A stretch of 64,000 nucleotides of DNA, taken from contig NZ_JALQDG010000040.1 in assembly GCF_023631325.1 (NCBI RefSeq), positions 124,001-188,000 on the forward strand. Reading direction: 5' to 3'. The position numbers and the translations under genes were made by a program. This document shows, piece by piece, positions 18,551 through 27,510 of this stretch (position 1 is its first letter; the number at the start of each line of letters is the position of its first letter). The DNA is from Caballeronia sp. INDeC2. Lineage in GTDB: Bacteria; Pseudomonadota; Gammaproteobacteria; Burkholderiales; Burkholderiaceae. A model generated the notes under the pieces. That model saw only the letters and a program-made list of their open reading frames with translations, did not search any database and was not told the origin of the DNA.

Positions 18551-19177
18551 ATGAGTGCAACGAGCAAGGAACTGCGGGACATCCTCACGCGCACGCTGAA
18601 CGCGCTGCCCGCGCATGCCGATGAACTCCGCGATCTCGACGCCGCGCTCGGCGATGGCGATCTCGGGATCACGGTGCAGTCGGGTTCGGCGGCGGTCGTG
18701 AAGGCATTGGGCGCGCTGCACGAAGAGGCGACGCTGAACGAAGTCATGCTGGCCGCCGCCAAGGCGTTTTCGACGGCGAATCCATCGACGTTCGCGGCGC
18801 TCGTCGGCGGTGGTCTGCTCGCTGCGGCGAAGACGGTGAAGGACAAGGACGCGATCGGGAGCGAGGAAGCGCTCGCGATCGGGCAGGCTGTGGCGGCGCG
18901 CATCATCGAACGCGGCAAGAGTCAGGTCGGCGACAAGACCGTGCTCGATGCGCTCGTGCCGAGTCTCGATGTGTTGGCCGCATCGCAAGGCAGCGCGACG
19001 GACACGCTCGACGCGATGATCGCGAAAGCAAGCGAGCAGGTCAGCGCGACCGCCTCGATGCAATCGAAGAAGGGCCGCGCGGCGTGGGTGCAAGAGCGCA
19101 GCATCGGCCACGCGGATCCGGGCGCGACCGCTTATGTCAGGTTTCTCGAAGCGTTGAGAAGCGCGCTTGCCGCATGA
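18551..19177 (+). CDS. dhaL: Dihydroxyacetone kinase subunit DhaL
   Basis: A 208-residue nucleotide-binding partner of DhaK. The metal and nucleotide motif LDAALGDGDLGIT carries the aspartates that bind magnesium-ADP, and the later SFAALVGGGLLAAAK-like stretch (TFAALVGGGLLAAAKT) and GDKTVLDALVPSLD match the helical-barrel family. It sits in the same operon as dhaK, with AGGAG before the ATG. It converges, 12 bases apart, on the MHS transporter gene. Confidence 0.88.
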   Translation: MSATSKELRDILTRTLNALPAHADELRDLDAALGDGDLGITVQSGSAAVVKALGALHEEATLNEVMLAAAKAFSTANPSTFAALVGGGLLAAAKTVKDKDAIGSEEALAIGQAVAARIIERGKSQVGDKTVLDALVPSLDVLAASQGSATDTLDAMIAKASEQVSATASMQSKKGRAAWVQERSIGHADPGATAYVRFLEALRSALAA

Positions 19178-19189
19178 ATGCATCGACGC

Positions 19190-20662
19190 TCAAGCGCGCT
19201 TCTTTTGCGCGACGACTTCGCGTACGCGCTTGTCCGATCGAACGACCTTCAGCTTCTTGCGTGTGAGCGCGAGCGCTTCCGCTTTCGTCGCGACGCACGG
19301 CCCCGAGCCGAGCAAAGACTCGCGCGCCGTCTCGCGCAACGCGAGCACGGACATCACGCCGATCACGGATGCGGCCATCAGGTAATACGCGGGCATCATC
19401 AGATTGCCCGTTGCATCGACGAGCCACGCGGTGACGAGCGGCGTCGTGCCGCCGAACAAGGACACGGACACATTGAAGCCGATCGCAAGCGCGCCATAAC
19501 GAATGCGTGTCGGAAAGAGCGCGGGCAGCGCCGAAGGCATCACGCCGGTGAACGTCGAAAGGAGCGCGCCGAGCATCAGGAGGCCGAGGAACACCGGCAG
19601 CAGCGCGCCCGTGCGCACGAGCAGCAGCGCGGGAATCGACAGCACGAAGAGGCCGATGCAGCCGCACAGCATCACCGGCTTGCGACCGATCATGTCGGAG
19701 AGATGGCCCGCGAAGAGCGTCATCGGAATCATCAGCACCATCACGAGCAGCACGAGAAAGAGGCCATGCGTTTCGTCGAAATGCAGTGTCGCCGACAGAA
19801 AGCTCGGCAGGTACGACAGCGCCATATAGTCGGTCACGTTGAAGATCAGCACGAGGCCGACGCATTGCATCATCGCCTTGAATTGCTGCGATAGAAGCTG
19901 CGTGAACGTTTGCTTCGGACGCGACCGTTCATGCGCCTCGCGTGTCTCGGCTTCCTTCTTGAACGCGGGCGTTTCTTCGAGCTTCATGCGGATATACAGG
20001 CCCACGAGACCCAGCGGCCCCGCGATCATGAAGGGCACGCGCCATCCCCATGACAGCAGCGCGTCGTGCGGGAGCAGCGCGGTCAGCAGCGCGACCGTGC
20101 CCGCGCCGAGGATATAGCCCGCGAGCGTGCCGACTTCGAGAAAGCTGCCGTAAAAGCCGCGCCGCGCATCGGTCGCGAATTCGGCGATGAACGTCGCCGC
20201 GCCGCCATACTCGCCGCCCGTCGAGAAGCCCTGCACGAGACGCGCGACGAGCAGCAGCACGGGCGCGAGAATACCGATCGAGTGATAGCTCGGAATCAGG
20301 CCGATACAGAACGTGCCGACGGCCATCATGATCATCGTCATCGCGAGCACGCGCTGGCGCCCGATCCTGTCGCCGAGCGGGCCGAACACCATGCCGCCGA
20401 TGGGTCGCACGAGAAACGCCGCGGCGAACGTGCCGAAAGTCGCGATCAACTGCGCGGACGGACTGCTCGACGGGAAAAATACTTTGCCCAGCACGACGGC
20501 GATATAGCTATAGACGCCGAAGTCGAACCATTCCATCGCATTGCCGAGCGCCATCGCGCCGACGGCACGTTTCAGCAGAGCGTGATCGACGACGGTGATA
20601 TCGCCCAGCGTGAGATTGGGCGACGAATTGCTGCGGGCATGGCGCTCGTGCGAGAGGCTCAA
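19190..20662 (-). CDS. Metabolite/H+ symporter of the MHS family (ProP-like)
   Basis: A 12-helix major facilitator. The start region GNAMEWFDFGVYSY and the loops RPIGGMVFGPLGDRIGRQ and DMIGRKPVM are typical of the MHS family (ProP, KgtP, ShiA); overall it looks closest to the proline/betaine transporter ProP. The C-terminal tail is basic and short, without a clear ProP coiled coil. The TTG at 20662 is preferred, because an AGGAG lies 8 bases before it; the GTG at 20671 would overlap that site. The substrate cannot be decided. It is transcribed toward dhaL. Confidence 0.85.
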   Translation of the reverse strand: MSLSHERHARSNSSPNLTLGDITVVDHALLKRAVGAMALGNAMEWFDFGVYSYIAVVLGKVFFPSSSPSAQLIATFGTFAAAFLVRPIGGMVFGPLGDRIGRQRVLAMTMIMMAVGTFCIGLIPSYHSIGILAPVLLLVARLVQGFSTGGEYGGAATFIAEFATDARRGFYGSFLEVGTLAGYILGAGTVALLTALLPHDALLSWGWRVPFMIAGPLGLVGLYIRMKLEETPAFKKEAETREAHERSRPKQTFTQLLSQQFKAMMQCVGLVLIFNVTDYMALSYLPSFLSATLHFDETHGLFLVLLVMVLMIPMTLFAGHLSDMIGRKPVMLCGCIGLFVLSIPALLLVRTGALLPVFLGLLMLGALLSTFTGVMPSALPALFPTRIRYGALAIGFNVSVSLFGGTTPLVTAWLVDATGNLMMPAYYLMAASVIGVMSVLALRETARESLLGSGPCVATKAEALALTRKKLKVVRSDKRVREVVAQKKRA

Positions 20663-20840
20663 TTGTCTCACTCCTGATTTTCAAGGCGAACGCGAGGACT
20701 GCGGTCTGTTCGCGCAGAAAGCCGCCGATGAGGCGTGCGGCCCTCGGCATGATGGTTCTAGAGTGTGCGGATTGCGGGGCGTGTATGCCTTCGCTCACGC
20801 GTCTGGAAATCGGCAGAAAACGACACCCGCGCGTTGGTGA

Positions 20841-20891
20841 TGTCGGATCGCATCGCACAGGCATTGCGCAAGCGTTGGTTGCGATCCGACA
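20841..20891. repeat. Long interrupted inverted repeat with a nested palindrome
   Basis: Two perfect 12-base arms (tgtcggatcgca and tgcgatccgaca) are separated by 27 bases, and the spacer centres on an 8-base palindrome (ttgcgcaa at 20864-20871). It lies in the 371-base gap between the MHS transporter and a small exported protein. The rest of this gap (20663-21033) shows no other gene. Confidence 0.6.
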
Positions 20892-21033
20892 CGCGCGCGG
20901 TTCGGCGATGAACCCGCGTCACGCCGAAACCCCTTCATTTGCGGGCCTTTCAGCGCATCAAAGTAATGCGTGCGTCGTGATTGGCACAGGCCGTGCAATC
21001 GATGGATTCATCGACACGTTCACGGAGATCGCC

Positions 21034-21273
21034 ATGAAAGCGAAGACCATCGCCGTTCTTATCGTCGCGAGCGCGGCGTCATCAGCCGTTACCGCGTTCG
21101 CGGACGATTCAGGCACGGTCGCATCGGCATCGCATGCCGCGTCCGCCGTTCATGCGATGAGCGCGAAGAACAATGCGCCCGATTCCACCACCACCGCAGC
21201 CGATGCGTACAAGACGCGATCGGGCAAGCGTGAGCAGCGCGACAGTATCGACGCGTCGCTTCGCGGCGGTTGA
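21034..21273 (+). CDS. Small exported protein of unknown function
   Basis: A 79-residue protein with a clear signal peptide (MKAKTIAVLIVASAASSAVTAFA, cut before DDSG). The mature part is about 55 residues, rich in Ala and Ser, without cysteine, ending in a basic and acidic tail (KREQRDSIDASLRGG). The ATG at 21034 is supported by CGGAG 9 bases upstream. Short periplasmic proteins of this style are common in Burkholderia and mostly uncharacterised. It faces the binding-protein gene on the opposite strand, 11 bases away. I do not recognise a family. Confidence 0.65.
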   Translation: MKAKTIAVLIVASAASSAVTAFADDSGTVASASHAASAVHAMSAKNNAPDSTTTAADAYKTRSGKREQRDSIDASLRGG

Positions 21274-21284
21274 AATCACCGCAA

Positions 21285-22892
21285 TCAATCGAGCGTGATG
21301 CCGTCGAAGCGATGTCCGCCGAGCGGGCTGATCAGATAGCCGTGCACGCGCTTCGATATCGGCTGAAAAATGTTGGCGTGCGCGAGCGGCGTGTACGGCA
21401 CCTGATCCTTGAAGACCACTTGCGCTTCTTCATAGAGCTTCGTGCGCGCGTTCTGATCGGTGACGAGGCGCGCTTTCGCGAGCAGATCGTCGAACTGCCT
21501 GTTGCACCACTTCGCCATGTTGCTGCCGTGAACCGCATCGCAACCGAGCGTCGTGCCGAGCCAGTTGTCGGGGTCGCCGTTGTCGCCGAGCCAGCCGTAA
21601 AGAATCGCGTCGTGCTCGCCGTTCGTCTTCGCGCGCTTGTTGTATTCGGCCCATTCGTACGTGACGATGTTCGCCTTCACGCCGATCTTCGCCCAGTCCG
21701 ATTGAATCAGTTGCGCCATCAAACGCGCGTTCGGGTTATAGCCGCGCTGCACGGGCATTGCCCAAAGCGTGATGGTGAAGCCGTTCGGAAAGCCCGCTTC
21801 CTTCAGCAGTTCTTTCGCCTTCGCGGGATCGCGCGGCGCGTCTTTCAACGCCTTGTTGTACGACCATTGCGAAGGCGGCATCGGATTCGTAGCGAGGGTC
21901 GCCGCGCCTTCGTAGACGGTCTTGATGATCGCCTGCTTGTCGATGGCCATGTCGAGCGCGCGTCGCACGTTCACGTTATCGAGCGGCTTGTGCGTCGTGT
22001 TGTAGCCCACGTACGCGACATTGAAGCCGACACCCGACAGCACAGTGAGCTTCGGATCCTGCTTCGATGCGGCGATGTCGGCAGGGCGCGGGAAAGACGT
22101 CACCTGGCATTCGCCGCTCGATAACTTTTGCTGGCGCACGGCGGCATCCGGCGTGATCGAGAAGACGACCTTGTCGATATGCACGTCCTTGCGGTTCCAG
22201 TACGTCGGATTCGCGTCGTAGCGGATCGTCGCATCTTTCTGATAATCGCGGAATACGAATGCGCCCGTGCCCACAGGCTTCTGATTGATATCTTCGGGCT
22301 TGTTCTGCTTCAGCAATTGCGCGGCATATTCCGCGGATACGATCGATGCGAATTCCATCGCGATGTTGCGCACGAACACGACATCGGCGGTCTTGAGCGT
22401 GATGCGCACGGTGTAATCGTCGAGCTTCTCGACCGACGCAATGTTCTTGTCATAGCCGAGATCGGTCAGATACGGAAAGCTGACCGGATGCGCCTTCTGG
22501 AATGGTTCGTTCGGATCGATCATGCGCTTGAACGTGAACACGACGTCGTCCGCGTTGAAGTCGCGCGTGGGCGTGAACCACGCCGTCGATTGAAACTTCA
22601 CGCCATGCCGCAGATGAAACGTGAAGCTCTTCGCATCCGGCGACTCGTCCCACTTCTCCGCGAGACCGGGCACGAGATCGAGCGTGCCGCGCTTGAATTC
22701 GACGAGCTGATCATAGACGGCGTGCGCGCCCGCATCGAAGTCCGTGCTCGTGGTGTACTGCGCGGAATCGAAGCCTGCGGGGCTGCCTTCGGAGCAGAAC
22801 ACGAGCGTCTTGCTCGCGGCCGATGCGGTTTGCGCGGTGATTGCAAGCGCGGCGGAAAGAGAAACAACAAGGAAACGTCGTGAAAAAAGCAT
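21285..22892 (-). CDS. Peptide-type ABC transporter substrate-binding protein (SBP family 5)
   Basis: A 535-residue periplasmic protein like DppA. The signal peptide MLFSRRFLVVSLSAALAIT ends at TASAASK. Family motifs are LVFCSEGSPAGFDSAQYT at the mature start, PVGTGAFVFRDYQ, NVRRALDMAIDKQAI and YGWLGDNGDPDNWLG, as in dipeptide/heme-binding DppA. The ATG at 22892 is chosen because the signal peptide begins there. No permease or ATPase gene is beside it, so it is either an orphan or works with a transporter elsewhere. Confidence 0.9.
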   Translation of the reverse strand: MLFSRRFLVVSLSAALAITAQTASAASKTLVFCSEGSPAGFDSAQYTTSTDFDAGAHAVYDQLVEFKRGTLDLVPGLAEKWDESPDAKSFTFHLRHGVKFQSTAWFTPTRDFNADDVVFTFKRMIDPNEPFQKAHPVSFPYLTDLGYDKNIASVEKLDDYTVRITLKTADVVFVRNIAMEFASIVSAEYAAQLLKQNKPEDINQKPVGTGAFVFRDYQKDATIRYDANPTYWNRKDVHIDKVVFSITPDAAVRQQKLSSGECQVTSFPRPADIAASKQDPKLTVLSGVGFNVAYVGYNTTHKPLDNVNVRRALDMAIDKQAIIKTVYEGAATLATNPMPPSQWSYNKALKDAPRDPAKAKELLKEAGFPNGFTITLWAMPVQRGYNPNARLMAQLIQSDWAKIGVKANIVTYEWAEYNKRAKTNGEHDAILYGWLGDNGDPDNWLGTTLGCDAVHGSNMAKWCNRQFDDLLAKARLVTDQNARTKLYEEAQVVFKDQVPYTPLAHANIFQPISKRVHGYLISPLGGHRFDGITLD

Positions 22893-22977
22893 TTTTCTTG
22901 TTCGCTCGGAAGAGTGGGCAAGCCGCCTCGCGGCGGGCATGACCCGTACTCTACCAAGCAAACGTCTTTCTTTCCCG

Positions 22978-24615
22978 CTACATCGAGCGTAACGCGAAGC
23001 GCTTGAGCTTGCCCGTTTCGGTGCGCGGCAATGCATCGAGAAAGGCCACCGCGCGCGGATACTTATAAGGCGCGACATTGCGCTTCACGAAGTCCTGCAA
23101 CTCGGCGACGAGCGCATCGCCGGCCGTGAAGCCGCGATTGAGCACGACGAACGCCTTCACCACTTGCCCGCGCGTTTCATCGGGCACGCCGATCACGCCG
23201 CATTCCGCGACGGCTTCGTGCTGCATCAACACGCTTTCCACTTCCGGGCCGGAAATGTTGTAGCCCGCCGATACGATCATGTCGTCGGCGCGCGCCTGAT
23301 AGAAGACGTAGCCGTCTTCATCGATCACGACGGAATCGCCGGGCAGGTTCCAGCCGTCGCGCACGAACTTCGTCTGACGCTCGTCGGCGAGATAACGGCA
23401 GCCGGTCGGACCGCGCACCGCGAGCTTGCCGATCGTGCCGGGCGGCACCGGCTGCATCGCATCGTCGACGGCCTGCACGACATAGCCCGGCACCGCGCGT
23501 CCGATCGCATGCTCGCGCACGTCCGCGCCCGCCGACGATATGAAGATGTGGATCATCTCCGTGCCGCCGATGCCGTCGATCATCTCGATGCCGCTCGCTT
23601 CGCGCCATAGCGCGCGCGTCGAATCGGGCAGGGCTTCGCCCGCGGACACGGTCTTCTTCAGGCTTCGTATGTCCATGCCCTCGACGAGCGGCGCCATCTG
23701 CCGATAGAACGTCGGCGCAGTGAACATGATCGTCGCGCGATAACGTTCGACGGTGCGCAGCAGCGTTTCCGGCGTGAGCTTTTCGAGCAATACCGTCGAT
23801 GCGCCCACGCGCAGCGGAAAGCACAGCAGGCCGCCGAGACCGAACGTGAAAGCGAGCGGCGGCGTGCCGCAGAACACGTCGTCCGATGTGGGTTTGAGAA
23901 TGTGCCGCGGGAACAGATCGCACATGGCGAGCACGTCGCGATGAAAGTGCATGCAGCCCTTCGGCGCGCCCGTCGTGCCGCTCGTGAATGCGATGAGGCA
24001 CACGTCGTCGGCGGCGGTATCGCAGGCATCGAAATGATCGGGCTTCGTCGCCGCGAGCGATTCGAGCGAACCGGGTGCGTCGTCATGAAACATAAGAACG
24101 CGCGCAAGCTCTTCGCAATGGAACTCGTCGCCCTTCGTTGCGCAACGTTTCAGTTCTTCCGTCAGACGCACATCGCAAAGCGCTGCTGAAATGCGCGCCT
24201 TGTCGATGATCTGCTTCAACTCTTTCGCGCGCAGGAGCGGCATGGTGGGCACGACGACGAGGCCCGCCTTCAACGCCGCGAAGAACGCGACCGCCATCTG
24301 CAAGGTATTCGGCCCGCGCAGCAATACGCGATTGCCCGGACGCAAGCCCATCTCATCGACGAGCACATGCGCGCTGCGATTCACGAGCGCGCGCAACTCG
24401 CGATAAGTCGTCGCGTGTGGCGCACCGTTCACATCGGACCAGACCGCGGGACGATCGCCATGTCCGCGTTCGATTGCGCGATCCAGCAACTCGGTCGCGC
24501 AATTGATGCGCGCGGGGTAGGCGACATCCGCGGTGTCGAGCATGAACACCGGCCATTGTTCCTGCGGCGGCAGATGATCGCGCGCGAATGTATCGACGTG
24601 TGCTGACCGTTCCAT
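22978..24615 (-). CDS. 2-aminobenzoate-CoA ligase-like acyl-CoA synthetase
   Basis: A 545-residue ANL-superfamily ligase that makes an aryl-CoA from the acid, ATP and CoA. The AMP-binding motif FTSGTTGAPKG, the IGGTEMIHIF motif and the C-terminal catalytic lysine in PRTETGKLKRFALR are visible, and the N-terminal layout resembles benzoate and 2-aminobenzoate CoA ligases. It is the last gene of the eight-gene minus-strand operon, which also encodes the fused monooxygenase/reductase for 2-aminobenzoyl-CoA, so anthranilate is the most likely acid. Salicylate remains possible. Confidence 0.85.
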   Translation of the reverse strand: MERSAHVDTFARDHLPPQEQWPVFMLDTADVAYPARINCATELLDRAIERGHGDRPAVWSDVNGAPHATTYRELRALVNRSAHVLVDEMGLRPGNRVLLRGPNTLQMAVAFFAALKAGLVVVPTMPLLRAKELKQIIDKARISAALCDVRLTEELKRCATKGDEFHCEELARVLMFHDDAPGSLESLAATKPDHFDACDTAADDVCLIAFTSGTTGAPKGCMHFHRDVLAMCDLFPRHILKPTSDDVFCGTPPLAFTFGLGGLLCFPLRVGASTVLLEKLTPETLLRTVERYRATIMFTAPTFYRQMAPLVEGMDIRSLKKTVSAGEALPDSTRALWREASGIEMIDGIGGTEMIHIFISSAGADVREHAIGRAVPGYVVQAVDDAMQPVPPGTIGKLAVRGPTGCRYLADERQTKFVRDGWNLPGDSVVIDEDGYVFYQARADDMIVSAGYNISGPEVESVLMQHEAVAECGVIGVPDETRGQVVKAFVVLNRGFTAGDALVAELQDFVKRNVAPYKYPRAVAFLDALPRTETGKLKRFALRSM

Positions 24616-24627
24616 CGTGCTCTCCGC

Positions 24628-25023
24628 TTAGTCGGGGATAACAGCCGTGGCCTCGATTTCCACCAGTGCTTCGTCTTCGATGAGCGCGACGACCTGCACT
24701 GCGCTCATCGCGATGTCGTAATCGCCGATCAGCTCGCGAAACGCCGCGCCGATTTCCTTCGCCGCGGCCAGATACGCGCGTTTGTCGGTCACGTACCACG
24801 TCATGCGCACGAGGTGCTCGGGCTTGCCGCCCGCTTTACGCAGAATGGCCACGACGTTGCGCAACGCTTGCGCGGCCTGCGCGCCGAACTCGCTGCTGAC
24901 GAAGCGCGCCTCTTCGTCCCAACCGATCTGCCCGGCGATAAACACCTGCGTGCCGCGCGTTGCGACGCCGTTCGCATAGCCGCGCGGCTTGATCCAGCCC
25001 GAAGGCAGAAGCGTCTTCTTCAT
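24628..25023 (-). CDS. RidA/YjgF family protein lacking the catalytic arginine
   Basis: A 131-residue member of the RidA (YjgF/YER057c/UK114) family, normally trimeric enamine/imine hydrolases. Start and core fit (MKKTLLPSGWIKPRGYANG, VFIAGQIGWD, ATAVIPD), but in the C-terminal strand AVQVVALIEDEALVEIE the position of the catalytic arginine (Arg105 in E. coli RidA) is occupied by leucine, about residue 114. It belongs to a Rid subgroup without that residue, so the classical deaminase activity is doubtful. The gene overlaps the thioesterase gene by 4 bases and precedes the ligase by 12. A role with unstable enamine-like intermediates of the ring-reduction step is an inference from context. Confidence 0.85.
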   Translation of the reverse strand: MKKTLLPSGWIKPRGYANGVATRGTQVFIAGQIGWDEEARFVSSEFGAQAAQALRNVVAILRKAGGKPEHLVRMTWYVTDKRAYLAAAKEIGAAFRELIGDYDIAMSAVQVVALIEDEALVEIEATAVIPD

Positions 25024-25469
25024 GAGCGTGTCTCCTCTTTCAATGCGCGGCTCGTGCCCGGCGCGAACTGTTCGATGGCGCGGGCGATGTCGCCGGGAAT
25101 GTCGATCGAGCGGCCATCGTCGAGCGATGTCGTCACGAGAACCTGCTTCGCGCGAAAGCGCACTTCACCATCGCAATGACAGACGATGTCGATGCGAATC
25201 GAGCGCTGCCCGACGGAATCGACGGAGAGCGTGAGCGTGACCGTCTCGCCCATGCGGCTCGGCCGCGAGAACTCGCAATTGAGCTTGACGATGGGCAGCC
25301 CGACGCGACGCGCGGAGATCATGCGCGCATAGTCGATGCCGAGCGCATCGTTGAACCAGTCTTCGACGAGCGCGTTCGTCATCACGAGGTACTGCGGAAA
25401 ATAGACGATGCCCGCCGGGTCGCAATGCGCGAAGCGGATGCGCATCGGCATATCGAAGGTTCGCGTCAT
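25020..25469 (-). CDS. Acyl-CoA thioesterase (4-hydroxybenzoyl-CoA thioesterase fold)
   Basis: A 149-residue hotdog-fold protein. The start FDMPMRIRFAHCDPAGIVYFPQYL contains the conserved catalytic aspartate and is the hallmark of the YbgC/4-hydroxybenzoyl-CoA thioesterase group. It overlaps the acyl-CoA dehydrogenase gene upstream and the RidA gene downstream by ATGA each. It probably frees CoA from stalled aryl- or ring-CoA intermediates in the anthranilate route. Confidence 0.88.
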   Translation of the reverse strand: MTRTFDMPMRIRFAHCDPAGIVYFPQYLVMTNALVEDWFNDALGIDYARMISARRVGLPIVKLNCEFSRPSRMGETVTLTLSVDSVGQRSIRIDIVCHCDGEVRFRAKQVLVTTSLDDGRSIDIPGDIARAIEQFAPGTSRALKEETRS

Positions 25470-26647
25470 CGTTGATGTGCTCCGTGCGCTTTCAGCAAGT
25501 CCCGTCCTACGATCAACTGCTGCACTTCCGTCGCGCCTTCATAGATGCGCAGCGCGCGAATCTCGCGATACAGCGATTCGACCGCCGTGCCGCGCTTCAG
25601 GCCGAGGCCGCCCCATAACTGCACGGCGGCGTCGATCACTTGCTGCGCGCCTTCGCTCGCGTGCCACTTCGCCATGGCCGCTTCGCGCGTGACGCTTTCA
25701 CCCTGATCGCGCAACCACGCGGCGCGATAGACGAGCAGCGCGCTCGTGTCGATGGTCAACGCCATCTGCGCGAGCTTTGCTTGCGTGAGCTGAAAGTCGC
25801 CGAGCGTCTGACCGAACATCTTGCGCGATGCGGCGCGATCGAGGCCTTCCTGCATCGCGCGGCGTGCGAAGCCCAGCGATGCAGCCGCAACGGATGTGCG
25901 GAATATATCGAGCGTGCGCATTGCGATTTTGAAGCCTTCGCCCGCTGCGCCGAGCATCTGGCTGCGCGGCGCGCGCGCGTTATCGAAGTGCAGACGTGCG
26001 AGGGGATGCGGCGCGATCACGTCGATGCGTTCGGCGATCTCCAGGCCTGGCGTATCCGCATCGACGATGAACGCGCTGATGCCGCGCGCGCCAGGCGCTT
26101 CGCCGGTGCGCGCGAACACGACATAGAAATCCGCGATGCCGCCGTTCGAGATCCAGGTCTTGTCGCCGTTTAACACATAGTCATCGCCATCGACGCGCGC
26201 ATCGAGCGACATCGCCGCGACATCCGAGCCTGCTTCGGGCTCGGACAATGCAAATGCAGCCAGCGCCGTGCCGTTCGCGACGCGCGGCAAATAGCGCGCC
26301 TTTTGTTCGTCCGTTCCCGCGAGCGAGATCGCGCCGGAGCCGAGGCCTTGCATCGCGAAGGCGAAGTCGGCGAGGCCGTCGTGCTTCGCGAGCGTCTCGC
26401 GAAGAAGGCAGACGGCGCGCGTATCGATCGACTCGTTCGACGCGCCGTATTGCGTGCCGCCGATGCAGTGTTTGAGCCAGCCTGCGTCGCCCAGCATGCG
26501 CACGAGGCGCTTGCATGACGCGTCGGTATCGGCATGATCGACGTGCTTGAGATGCGCGTCGGCCCATGCATCGACATTGCGCGCGAGTTCGCGATGCCGT
26601 TCGTCGAAGAAGGGCCACGCGAGCGCGCTGTGCAGGTCGACGTTCAT
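25466..26647 (-). CDS. Acyl-CoA dehydrogenase
   Basis: A 393-residue FAD enzyme of the acyl-CoA dehydrogenase family. Signatures: ALSEPEAGSDVAAM at the flavin-binding loop, KTWISNGGIADFYVVFART, the C-terminal GGLGLKRGTAVESLYREIRALRIYEGATEVQ, which includes the usual R-x-x-x-I-Y-E-G-T/A stretch. It oxidises a CoA thioester, probably a ring-derived intermediate after reduction and hydrolysis of 2-aminobenzoyl-CoA. It starts directly after the stop codon of the enoyl-CoA hydratase gene and overlaps the thioesterase gene. Confidence 0.9.
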   Translation of the reverse strand: MNVDLHSALAWPFFDERHRELARNVDAWADAHLKHVDHADTDASCKRLVRMLGDAGWLKHCIGGTQYGASNESIDTRAVCLLRETLAKHDGLADFAFAMQGLGSGAISLAGTDEQKARYLPRVANGTALAAFALSEPEAGSDVAAMSLDARVDGDDYVLNGDKTWISNGGIADFYVVFARTGEAPGARGISAFIVDADTPGLEIAERIDVIAPHPLARLHFDNARAPRSQMLGAAGEGFKIAMRTLDIFRTSVAAASLGFARRAMQEGLDRAASRKMFGQTLGDFQLTQAKLAQMALTIDTSALLVYRAAWLRDQGESVTREAAMAKWHASEGAQQVIDAAVQLWGGLGLKRGTAVESLYREIRALRIYEGATEVQQLIVGRDLLKAHGAHQR

Positions 26648-27499
26648 TCAGTCTCCTTCGAACTCGGGGCGCGTCTTCGCGGCGAACGCGCGGTAAGCGC
26701 GTTCGAAATCGCGTGTGCTCATGCAGATGGCTTGCGCCTGCGCTTCCGATTCGATCGCTTCGTCGATGCTCATGCTCCATTCCTGATGCAGCATCTTCTT
26801 CGTGATGCCATGCGCGAATGTCGGGCCCGCAACGAGTTCGGATGCGAGCTTCGCGGCTTCATCGAGCAAGGTTTCGGGCGCGCAGAGCCGGTTGTAGAAG
26901 CCCCAGTGATAGCCTTCCTCGCCGCTCGCGGACCGGCCCGTGAAGAGCAGTTCGGCCGCGCGTCCCTGACCGATGATGCGCGGCAGGATCGAGCATGCGC
27001 CCATGTCGCAGCCCGCGAGGCCGACGCGCGCAAACAGGAACGCGAGCTTGCTGCGCGCGGTGCCGAGACGCATGTCCGACGCCATCGCGAGAATCGCGCC
27101 CGCGCCCGCGCAGACGCCGTCGACGGCGGCGACGACCGGCTGCGGGCAATGACGCATCGCCTTGACGAGATCGCCGGTCATGCGCGTGAAGAGCAGCAGC
27201 TCGGGCATCGGCAAGTCGATGAGCGGCGCGATGATTTCATGCACGTCGCCGCCGGAACAGAAATTATCGCCCGCGCCGTGAATCACGATAGCTTTCACAT
27301 CGGTCGCATACGCGAGCTGACGAAACAGGTCGCGCAACTCCGCATACGACTCGAACGTCAACGGGTTCTTGCGCTCGGGGCGATTCAGCATGATGGTCGC
27401 GACGCCGTTCGTCACCGACCAGCCGAAGTGCGTCGCGCGATAATCCGCGAGCGTCGTGCGATTGCCGGCGAGAAGCGCGTCGGCGGCGGATGAGGTCAT
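26648..27499 (-). CDS. Enoyl-CoA hydratase/isomerase family protein
   Basis: A 283-residue crotonase-fold protein. Motifs: IMLNRPERKNPLTF, the oxyanion-hole GDNFCSGGDVHEI, VVAAVDGVCAGAGAILAMASD and the later GCDMGACSILPRIIG. The position usually held by the second catalytic acid, after GLAGCDMGA, lacks the standard Glu of hydratases, so it could be a ring hydrolase, isomerase or hydratase. The strong RBS AAGGAG precedes the ATG. Anthranilate-CoA clusters of Azoarcus also encode such a protein. Confidence 0.87.
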   Translation of the reverse strand: MTSSAADALLAGNRTTLADYRATHFGWSVTNGVATIMLNRPERKNPLTFESYAELRDLFRQLAYATDVKAIVIHGAGDNFCSGGDVHEIIAPLIDLPMPELLLFTRMTGDLVKAMRHCPQPVVAAVDGVCAGAGAILAMASDMRLGTARSKLAFLFARVGLAGCDMGACSILPRIIGQGRAAELLFTGRSASGEEGYHWGFYNRLCAPETLLDEAAKLASELVAGPTFAHGITKKMLHQEWSMSIDEAIESEAQAQAICMSTRDFERAYRAFAAKTRPEFEGD

Positions 27500-27510
27500 C
27501 GCTATCTCCT

